Source of the DNA: JBBRLA01 sp038231615
GTDB lineage: Bacteria; Myxococcota_A; Polyangia; Palsa-1104; JAEUJZ01
Assembly (NCBI GenBank): GCA_038231615.1
Contig: JBBRLA010000102.1
Coordinates: forward strand, 1-17,263
Direction of reading: 5' to 3'
Length of the DNA: 17,263 nt
Shown: positions 9,693 through 15,112 of the stretch, in pieces
Position numbering within the stretch: the first letter of the stretch is position 1
How the letters are laid out: every line of letters begins with the position of its first letter
Translations under genes and position numbers: made by a program
Notes under the pieces: model-generated
What the model saw: only the letters and a program-made list of their open reading frames with translations
Database searches by the model: none
Told to the model about the DNA's origin: nothing

Positions 9693-9858
9693 GCTGAGAT
9701 CCTCCTCATCATAATTTAGCGACAAGGCCCCCTCCCTCGTCAAGGAGGGCGTCATCCCACGCCATCCCACAGCGATGCTACCCCGGAATGGGCGTGGCGG
9801 GCGGGGACAAATGGCCCCATCCAGGCATCCGCCGGGCATTCTTTGAGCAAGAGCGTCG

Positions 9859-9882
9859 GGCAAAATTTGTCACCCTGAAAAG
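9859..9882 (+). promoter_or_regulatory. Candidate upstream activator site of the secreted-protein operon
   Basis: The sequence reads CAAAATTTGTC (9861-9871), A, CCC, TG, AAAAG (9878-9882). Compared with the element upstream of the pilin promoter, only the three spacer bases differ. Its TGTC is about 144 bp before the -24 GG of the promoter at 10014. The intergenic stretch 9693-10065 otherwise holds the two ribosome sites and a short hairpin (CCCTCC/GGAGGG, 9729-9748). Confidence 0.5.
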
Positions 9883-10013
9883 CGCAGTCGCCATCCCGAC
9901 TTCACCCCTCTCTGGGGTCATCCGTCTCCAGCAGAGGGACGATTCTTGTAAGCCCGAACGCCCCCTATGCGGAGTTCTCACATGAATTCTTCCGAAATGC
10001 CCCGGGCCTCCAG

Positions 10014-10029
10014 CGGCACTTTTCTTGCT
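10014..10029 (+). promoter_or_regulatory. Sigma54 (-24/-12) promoter of the secreted-protein operon
   Basis: CGGCACTTTTCTTGCT matches TGGCACG-N4-TTGCT closely, with the invariant GG (10015-10016) and GC (10027-10028) correctly spaced. The predicted transcript start is near 10040. The ribosome site GTGAGG and the ATG at 10066 follow, so the element also supports that start over the upstream in-frame ATG at 9967. Confidence 0.7.
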
Positions 10030-10065
10030 TTCCACTTGGGTGACCACAGAAGTGAGGTTACTTCC

Positions 10066-11646
10066 ATGATGCGAACCAAGAACAGACTGATCGGTGAGTC
10101 AGTACACCGGTACCGCTGGCTGTCCGGACTGATGCTGACCGCCGCGGTGGCCCTGGTCCTTCCCGGCCGGGGCGATGCAGCCGGGATACCGGCGCCCATC
10201 ATCACGGGCTCCAGCACACCTCCTATCACCACCGGCTGCTTGAATTCCGGCGGCAACAGCATCCCGTGTCCCCCGGTATCGGCCGTGTTGACCAGCGGCC
10301 ACGGCTACTTCACCGCCATGTGCTACTCCAACTACACCGCGGCCCGCGCGGTCACCCCGGCCCTGGTGGGCCTTACCGACCTCCCCGGTGCCTGTGACGG
10401 GCTGAGCACCGACCAGTACGGCGTCAGCGATCTTATGAAGAACACCCCCAACGGCTCGTTCACGGGCTTCGACTTCGGCAACGTGTATACGGGCGATACT
10501 GGCACCCACCAGCTCGCACACGACCAAAGCAACTGGTGGGGCGCCACTACCCACTACGACGAACAGTACTATGGCAACGCCGACGACACCTACTGGCTCG
10601 ACACGGAAAAGTCGAGTTACGGCCAAGACACCAACTACATCGACAGACCGGGCGGCTACAGCAACAGTGGTGGCGACCAGGTCTACACCTGCTGCTCTTG
10701 GTGGGGGGCCCCGCAATATGCCTACAGCACGCAAAGGCAGTTGTACAGCGACTCTCACGTGAGCTACTTCTCCGGGCACGGCTCGCTGGACAATGGCTCG
10801 CCCAACGCGGACGGCGTCAGCGAGACCCCCTGCAACAAGGACTCCGAATGCACCGCGAGCATTCCGGCCGGCTTCTACGCCCCCGCCCTGTGCCGCAGCT
10901 TCCCCGGTTCCCTCCCGGCCGGTGATGCCCACAAGGGCGTCTGCCGCTACAACAACTACCGCTACCTCTTGACCTCGACCTACGGCGACAACCCCGGCCC
11001 CACGGGCCCGCTTTATGGCAAGGCCAAATTCGACAACCAGACCAACATCAGCGGCGGTCAGGTCCGCCTGGGAGAAAGCCCGTTCTCCGGCGACTGGGCC
11101 GGCGTCGGCACCAACGGCGGCGTCAACTGGGTCATCTTCCAGGCCGAGAACGTCATCGAGCCCGCCCTCTTCGCCTCCGAGTGGGGCCGCATGTTCTCCG
11201 GGGTCCACGCCATCTCCGCCACCATGAACGTAACCGCTGCCAACCCCAACGCGGCCGTGCCCATCACCAGCGGCGTCTACTACGACACCAAGCGCGTCAT
11301 CGCCGCCATGTTCCAGTTCAACGCCAACGCCGATGCCTCCATCAGCCTGGCCTGGAACGTCGCCACGGTCGGACTCCCTGCCGTTGACGGCACCGCCTGC
11401 GGCAAGGCCGACTTCTCCCAGGGTGGCCGTCAGGGCTACAACGGCTGCGGCTGTCAGGTGACCATGGTGGTGGACTCTACCCAGGCCCTGGCGCTGAACC
11501 GGATCACCAACGAGACCTTCAATCAAGTCATCCAGGACGATTCCAAGGACATAAAGGCAGCCAACTACTACAACTACCGCTTCGTCTGCAACTACAGCGG
11601 CGGCCCGGCCGGCGGCCCAGCCACGTACTTCTGGAACAACCCCTAG
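10066..11646 (+). CDS. Secreted DUF6345-like protein, possible inactive caspase-fold relative
   Basis: The protein has 526 aa. The ATG at 10066 has GAGG 8 bp upstream and lies just after a sigma54 promoter. It carries a long Sec signal (RYRWLSGLMLTAAVALVLPGRGDAA, cut near 39). The mature region is rich in Tyr, Trp, Asn, Gly and Cys. The block SHVSYFSGHGS (230-240) looks like the His-Gly strand of clan CD (caspase/gingipain) folds. NWVIFQAENVI (354-364) looks like the following strand, where active enzymes carry Cys; Gln, Ala and Glu occupy that site here. WGRMFSGVHAIS (373-384) also fits DUF6345-type proteins. A cysteine-rich insertion (CNKDSEC to GVCRY, 256-295) lies between the two blocks. 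The family assignment is from memory of motifs and is moderate. The gene is followed after 18 bp by a lipoprotein gene in the same operon. Confidence 0.75.
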   Translation: MMRTKNRLIGESVHRYRWLSGLMLTAAVALVLPGRGDAAGIPAPIITGSSTPPITTGCLNSGGNSIPCPPVSAVLTSGHGYFTAMCYSNYTAARAVTPALVGLTDLPGACDGLSTDQYGVSDLMKNTPNGSFTGFDFGNVYTGDTGTHQLAHDQSNWWGATTHYDEQYYGNADDTYWLDTEKSSYGQDTNYIDRPGGYSNSGGDQVYTCCSWWGAPQYAYSTQRQLYSDSHVSYFSGHGSLDNGSPNADGVSETPCNKDSECTASIPAGFYAPALCRSFPGSLPAGDAHKGVCRYNNYRYLLTSTYGDNPGPTGPLYGKAKFDNQTNISGGQVRLGESPFSGDWAGVGTNGGVNWVIFQAENVIEPALFASEWGRMFSGVHAISATMNVTAANPNAAVPITSGVYYDTKRVIAAMFQFNANADASISLAWNVATVGLPAVDGTACGKADFSQGGRQGYNGCGCQVTMVVDSTQALALNRITNETFNQVIQDDSKDIKAANYYNYRFVCNYSGGPAGGPATYFWNNP

Positions 11647-11664
11647 TTTAGGAGGGCAACCGAC

Positions 11665-12603
11665 ATGGCAACCAACATGAAGCATCTTCTTGCTCCGGTG
11701 GCCTTCAGCCTGCTGGCCAGTTGCGGGCAGGTCACCGATTCGAAGCCGTCGCAGGGTACCACCCCGGCGGCCACCACCCCCAGCACCCCGGCCCCGGTCT
11801 CCCAGGGGCCCATGGTCCGCGGCTACGCCCACCAGAAGGAGGCCTCGCTCTTCCGCCTGGGCTCCGGCGTCACCTACCTGTCCAAGCAGAACCTGTCCCG
11901 TTCCATTGGCAGCGAGGGCGTCTTTGTCGTCCACGAACTCAACGGCATGTCGATGGCCGTGCCCAATGCCAGCGCGCACGTCCTGACCCTGCCCTCGATG
12001 TTCGACAATGCCGAGGCCCACAACCAGCACACCCTGACCTACTTCCAGAACGCCGGCATTCCCAAGGACCAGATCTCCGGGGTCGAGACCAGCTATGAGG
12101 GCGTCGGTGGTGGTTCGCTCAACGAAGTCCACGAGACCAATGCCCCCATCATGACCGCCCACTACTCGATCCTCCGGCGCTCCATCGATGGCATCCCGGT
12201 CCCCGACTCGTTCGCTTTCGCCCGCTTCGCCAATGACGGCTCCATCGTCACCGAGGGCGTCCACTGGCCCGCGGTGCCCCAGAAGGCGGTCGATGAGGCC
12301 AAGCTGATGGCCACCGCCATGAAGGACCCACAGCAGGCCTCCGCCATGCGCGCCAAGCTGCCCGCCGGACAGGTCCAGGTCTCCATCCGCCACACCTCGT
12401 TCGTGGAGTCCCTCAAGACCTCCGCGTACGCCAGCTACGAAGTGATGGTCTCGGACAAGACCACCGCGGTCCACCACCGGCACTTCGACCTCAACGGGGC
12501 CGAGTTCAAGCTGACCGAGCAGGCCGCGGTCGCCCCGGCCTCGTTCCTGCAAAAGTCCGTTGCCTCCGCCGAGCCCGCCGAGCCCGCCGTCTTCAGCCCC
12601 TAA
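11665..12603 (+). CDS. Lipoprotein of unknown function, operon partner of the secreted DUF6345-like protein
   Basis: The protein has 312 aa. The ATG at 11665 follows GGAGGG at 8 bp; the in-frame ATG at 11677 is less well placed. The N-terminus MATNMKHLLAPVAFSLLASC has a perfect lipobox (LASC, Cys20), followed by a Thr/Pro/Ala-rich tether (about 25-50). The rest is a folded domain with no motif I recognise (SGVTYLSKQNLSRSIG, NAEAHNQHTLTYFQNAGIP, SFAFARFANDGSIVTEGVHWP). The alternation of strands and polar turns suggests an alpha/beta fold. It probably sits on the outer membrane and could anchor or mature the secreted protein encoded 18 bp upstream. Codon use is strongly C-ending in both genes, so they appear to have evolved together. 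Confidence 0.8.
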   Translation: MATNMKHLLAPVAFSLLASCGQVTDSKPSQGTTPAATTPSTPAPVSQGPMVRGYAHQKEASLFRLGSGVTYLSKQNLSRSIGSEGVFVVHELNGMSMAVPNASAHVLTLPSMFDNAEAHNQHTLTYFQNAGIPKDQISGVETSYEGVGGGSLNEVHETNAPIMTAHYSILRRSIDGIPVPDSFAFARFANDGSIVTEGVHWPAVPQKAVDEAKLMATAMKDPQQASAMRAKLPAGQVQVSIRHTSFVESLKTSAYASYEVMVSDKTTAVHHRHFDLNGAEFKLTEQAAVAPASFLQKSVASAEPAEPAVFSP

Positions 12604-12631
12604 TCGTCTCTGTCTGTACGATCCGGATTGT

Positions 12632-12662
12632 CCGGGGCCCAGGAAATCTCCCTGGGCCCCGG
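12632..12662 (+). terminator. Strong hairpin terminator after the secreted-protein operon
   Basis: CCGGGGCCCAGG (12632-12643) and CCTGGGCCCCGG (12651-12662) form a perfect 12-bp stem with a 7-base loop, 29 bp after the lipoprotein stop. The tail (AACTTCCCCC) is not T-rich, so termination efficiency is uncertain, but position and strength fit an operon end. Confidence 0.65.
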
Positions 12663-12728
12663 AACTTCCCCCTGCCGTCCCCGGCCACACAGCAGACCAA
12701 GCAGCCGCAGATTTGAAAGAAAGGCTGC

Positions 12729-12799
12729 CAAAAACTGCCTGCGACACCCATCTGGGCACACCGCCCGAGCCGCCGCCGATTCACATCGGTGGGCCCCCC
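12729..12799. repeat. Imperfect direct repeat, copy A (left of the HicBA segment)
   Basis: The copy shares CAAAAA, GCCTGCG, CTGGGCACACCGCCC, CCGCCGCCGA and GGGCCCCCC, in that order and nearly identical spacing, with a copy at 13684-13758. The two copies bracket the transposase remnant and the toxin-antitoxin pair. They may be remnants of a duplicated element end. Confidence 0.6.
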
Positions 12800-12859
12800 A
12801 AGCGGCTGGCCAGGCGGCTGATCGACACGGTCTGGACCCGGTCGCCGGCAGCGCAGTAG

Positions 12860-13132
12860 CGCAAGCAGGTACTCTCCGAGCCGGAGCCTAAAGCTGTGCG
12901 GGGCCGTCGTCTGGCCTGGGCTGAGCTTCTGTGCCGTAGCTTCGGGATTGACGCGCTAAAATGTGAAAAGCGCGGGGGACGGATGAAGATCCTGGCGCTT
13001 GTACTCGACCCGTACCAGGGACTGGTTGGCTGCGGTGCCGATCGCCGTGGTCCCCTCCCTGGCCGCACAGAAGAGCGGCGCCGCGCCGATCTCATGCCGT
13101 CGTTTGTTGGCAAGCGCCGCTCGACGGCGTAA
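12860..13132 (+). pseudogene. C-terminal remnant of an IS91-type (Y2) transposase
   Basis: The frame, open after a TAG at 12857, encodes RRLAWAELLCRSFGIDALKC, then RGGRMKILALVLDP. This matches the conserved C-terminal block of IS91/IS801-type transposases (R-R-L-x-W-A-E-L-L-x-R-x-F, then C-P-R-C-G-G-R-M). The second Cys of the C-x-x-C motif is lost (KCEKRGGR). The catalytic HUH and tyrosine regions are absent, so it cannot be active. The upstream stretch 12663-12859 holds repeat copy A and no recognisable transposase sequence. Confidence 0.6.
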
Positions 13133-13156
13133 GGTGAAGTAAGGTTGAGGAGTCCC

Positions 13157-13381
13157 ATGCAGATCCATCAATTTACCGCCATCATCGAGCGTGAGGGGAA
13201 CGGGTATGCCGCCCTCTGCCCCGAACTGGACGTCGCCAGCCAGGGTGATACGGTGGAAGAAGCCCAGAAGAACCTGTCAGAGGCGGTCGGACTCTTCCTG
13301 GAATGCGCCAGCCCGACCGAAGTGGAGCAGCGCCTTCATCAGGAGGTCTACGTCACTCGTCTCCGGGTTGCCGTTGGGTAG
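13157..13381 (+). CDS. hicB: HicB-family antitoxin
   Basis: The protein has 74 aa. The ATG at 13157 follows GAGGAG. The sequence FTAIIEREGNGYAALCPELDVASQGDTVEEAQKNLSEAVGLFLE is the typical HicB partial RNase H-like fold (G-x-x-A-x-C-P-x-L, then G-x-T-x-E-E-A). It is short and lacks the C-terminal HTH or ribbon-helix-helix DNA-binding domain of longer HicB proteins, so autoregulation may need another factor. It neutralises the HicA mRNA interferase encoded immediately downstream. The order, antitoxin first, is the reverse of the classical hicA-hicB arrangement but is common for this short type. It lies directly after a transposase remnant and inside a pair of direct repeats, which fits a mobile or recently acquired module. 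Confidence 0.88.
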   Translation: MQIHQFTAIIEREGNGYAALCPELDVASQGDTVEEAQKNLSEAVGLFLECASPTEVEQRLHQEVYVTRLRVAVG

Positions 13382-13601
13382 AAAGCTCAAGGTTCTGTCT
13401 GGGCGACAGATTTGTTCTCTCCTGTCGCACCATGGCTTTCGCCAGGTACGCCAGAGTGGCAGTCACATCGTCATGCAGAAGGCCCTGGAAACCACCACCA
13501 TCACTGTTCCCGTTCCTGACCATGCGGAGCTTCGCACGGGCACCCTGCAGTCGATCATCAGACAGTCCGGTCTCCCCAAGCAGCTCTTCGAGACGGAGTG
13601 A
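13374..13601 (+). CDS. hicA: HicA-family toxin (mRNA interferase)
   Basis: The protein is about 75 aa. It reads LKVLSGRQICSLLSHHGFRQVRQSGSHIVMQK, then TITVPVPDHAELRTGTLQSIIRQSGL. This is the full HicA double-stranded-RNA-binding-like fold with the catalytic His in GSH and the terminal G-T-L-x-S-I-I-R-Q-S-G-L block. It cleaves mRNA and tmRNA to arrest growth when HicB is lost. The frame has no ATG or GTG near the expected start. TTG at 13374, overlapping the hicB stop by 8 bp, is the best candidate and would couple toxin translation to the antitoxin and keep it low. All core residues are present, so the toxin looks intact. Confidence 0.85.
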   Translation: MGRKLKVLSGRQICSLLSHHGFRQVRQSGSHIVMQKALETTTITVPVPDHAELRTGTLQSIIRQSGLPKQLFETE

Positions 13602-13683
13602 GCTGCCCACATCCCGTGCGCAGGTGGGGCGCCACAGCAGCCAGCGTGACCAGATCGCCTTTACGTGAATCTGAAGAAGAACT

Positions 13684-13758
13684 ACAAAAAAACGCCTGCG
13701 CCCCTCCCTCTGGGCACACCGCCCCCAACCGCCGCCGACTTGCATCAGCGGGCCCCCC
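13684..13758. repeat. Imperfect direct repeat, copy B (right of the HicBA segment)
   Basis: This is the partner of the copy at 12729-12799, in the same orientation, with the same ordered blocks and the 15-base identical core CTGGGCACACCGCCC. It starts about 80 bp after the hicA stop. The stretch 13602-13808 has no gene besides this repeat. Confidence 0.6.
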
Positions 13759-13808
13759 TTGTAGTCGAGCGATCGCCCCGGCCTTCTACCGAAGAGGTTG
13801 GAGACGTA

Positions 13809-14093
13809 TCAGGGGCCCTTAATAATGGCGGTGAAATCGGACCACTGCTCGACCTTGAAGGCGCGAATGTCCCGTACTGACTTCGGGAACCACGGCAGGG
13901 CCTTGAGCGCCATGATGGCCGCGAAGAGCTTGCTCATGTCGGTGCTCTCCGTGGTGTAAAGGCTGCCCTGCCGCCACGTGAATCCGAACTTCTCCACCGT
14001 GTTGCGAATGTCCTGATAGGCGTGGGAACAGTTGTGCTTGGGGTGATGTAACTCGGTGTCCTTGACCACCAGATCGAAGGCGATGGCAAACAT
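13809..14093 (-). CDS. vapD: VapD-like endoribonuclease toxin
   Basis: The protein has 94 aa, the usual VapD length. MFAIAFDLVVKDTEL opens with the conserved first strand and Asp. Then come AYQDIRNTVEKFGFTWRQGSLYTTES (VapD: A-Y-x-x-I-R, G-F-x-W-x-Q-G-S-x-Y) and LKALPWFPKSVRDIRAFKVEQWSDFTAII (VapD: P-W-F-x-x-S-V-R-D-I-R). VapD proteins have a Cas2-like ferredoxin fold and act as ribonucleases. The start codon shares one base with the stop of the upstream small gene (TGATG), so the two are translationally coupled, as in toxin-antitoxin pairs. No truncation is seen. The strand is opposite to the neighbouring HicBA pair. Confidence 0.85.
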   Translation of the reverse strand: MFAIAFDLVVKDTELHHPKHNCSHAYQDIRNTVEKFGFTWRQGSLYTTESTDMSKLFAAIMALKALPWFPKSVRDIRAFKVEQWSDFTAIIKGP

Positions 14094-14311
14094 CAGGACT
14101 CTTCCGGGTCCTGTAAGGTGAACGAATACCGGCGCTGAATCTTCTCTCCCGTCTCCACGACCTCGGCTTGGAGGATCGCTTCGCCGTCCTTCAGACACTC
14201 CAGGACTTCCGTGATCTTATATGTGGGTCCAAATGGACCGAAACGCCGGAACGTACCTACCAGGTCATGGGGTGCGGGCAAGGAGTTCAATTCCGTCAAC
14301 TGCGTCTGCAT
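14093..14311 (-). CDS. DUF5397-like small protein, probable VapD antitoxin
   Basis: The protein has 72 aa. The ATG at 14311 has AGGA 8 bp upstream; an in-frame start at 14347 lacks a ribosome site. LVGTFRRFGPFGPTYKITEVLECLKDGEAILQAEVVETGEKIQRRYSFTLQDPEES looks like DUF5397-type proteins (G-T-F-R-x-F-G-P-x-G-P-x-Y near the start, E-T-G-E-x-x-x-x-x-Y later). The one-base overlap with the vapD-like gene and its position just upstream suggest it is the antitoxin. That role is inferred from context; the DUF match is from memory of the motif. Confidence 0.7.
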   Translation of the reverse strand: MQTQLTELNSLPAPHDLVGTFRRFGPFGPTYKITEVLECLKDGEAILQAEVVETGEKIQRRYSFTLQDPEES

Positions 14312-14368
14312 GAGCGAAATCCTAGAACGATCTGCTTCAAGGCGCAATCAACGCCCCTTCGCTGCCCG

Positions 14369-14530
14369 TCACCGCAGGTAGCGCCCGACCACCTTCGGGT
14401 CGATCCCCGCCAGTACCAGCAGATCCCACAGCGGCAGGAACACCCGCCGGTCCAGCAGAGACAGGCGAAGGGCCACCTGCATGATCTGAAGAGTAGACTG
14501 GAGCAGGCAGCCCGCGAGATCGCGGCACAC
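14369..14530 (-). pseudogene. Unrecognised protein-like fragment
   Basis: A minus-strand frame with natural codon use encodes LSLLDRRVFLPLWDLLVLAGIDPKVVGRYLR and then stops, 58 bp before the DUF5397-like start. The frame is open back to 14665 but has only a GTG (14530) and a late ATG as starts, and no ribosome site. It is probably the C-terminal end of a lost gene. I do not recognise the family. Confidence 0.3.
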
Positions 14531-14718
14531 ATGGACCCAGGGCGAAACCGCTCGGCCAGCTTCGGCACCCTCCTGTCCGCCCTTCGTAGCATCTAGATCT
14601 GACGCTACCGAACCTCGGGCAGCGCGAGCGCGGCCAGGCGCTGCTGTCGCCTGTGGTCGGCGGGCTCAAGTTCCTTGCTGTTCGAGATGGGGAGGTTTAC
14701 AAGACCATGGCCTTGTCG

Positions 14719-15007
14719 ACTTCCCGTCATGGGTCAGGGGAAGAGGCGACCTGCACCGGAGTTCTGCCTTCAGGCAGCCGGTAGGTGCAGCTCACCTGGC
14801 CAATTATCTCGAAGCTCACCGAGTGTCGCTGCCGATCCGGGGCTGGCGCATGCGGCGCTCGTATTCGGGCCAGAGCAGGGAGGTCCACCGCTTCGGGCCC
14901 TACTTGATGAGCAGGGGGGCCATGCGATCGGCGAAGGTGCGATCGTCAGGCGCGCCGTGGGGCCGATCGTTCCCGAATACACCAAAGATATCGTGGGTCT
15001 GGTTCAT
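14719..15007 (-). pseudogene. Interrupted minus-strand frame, probable gene remnant
   Basis: From an ATG at 15007 the frame encodes MNQTHDIFGVFGNDRPHGAP and runs 35 codons to TAG (14900). It continues in the same frame as GPKRWTSLLWPEYERRMRQP to a TGA, then in another frame as VSFEIIGQVSCTYRLPEGRT. Residue composition looks protein-like across the interruptions, which suggests decay by point mutation and frameshift. No family is recognised. The gap 14312-15112 otherwise holds an inverted repeat and a terminator-like hairpin. Confidence 0.25.
14751..14790. repeat. Nested inverted repeat
   Basis: The outer arms CTGCACC (14751-14757) and GGTGCAG (14784-14790) enclose the inner arms CTGCC (14764-14768) and GGCAG (14773-14777) around TTCA. 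They could form a two-stem cruciform or RNA structure. The element lies in the decayed stretch between the VapD module and the P-loop gene; its function is unknown. Confidence 0.4.
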
Positions 15008-15028
15008 GGACCAGGGACATGGCATGGG

Positions 15029-15058
15029 AGCCGCGCAAAAGAGCGGGGCTTTTTCTTC
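15029..15058 (+). terminator. Intrinsic terminator-like hairpin before the P-loop gene
   Basis: AGCCGCGC and GCGGGGCT form a 7-pair stem with one G-G mismatch around AAAAGA, followed by TTTTCTT. No plus-strand gene ends just upstream, so it may close a lost gene or act as an attenuator in the leader of the gene starting at 15113. Confidence 0.5.
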
Positions 15059-15112
15059 AGCTATTTTCAATCCGGGCTTGAACTGCCCTGGGCGGCGCTT
15101 AGGTCTTCCTCC

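Noticed and set aside
9748..9764. Third -24/-12 promoter for the single-pass membrane protein gene
   Set aside because: The minus-strand TGGCGT...CGCC match has a spacer one base too long between GG and GC, which normally abolishes sigma54 recognition.
10099..12759. A very long minus-strand open frame opposite the secreted protein and lipoprotein genes
   Set aside because: It reads as Gly/Val/Ala/Asp-rich filler caused by the C-ending codons of the plus-strand genes. Both plus-strand genes have signal sequences and ribosome sites.
12560..12859. Small plus-strand protein spanning the lipoprotein gene end and repeat copy A
   Set aside because: It begins inside the lipoprotein gene in another frame, crosses the terminator hairpin, and is mostly proline-rich translation of GC-rich DNA.
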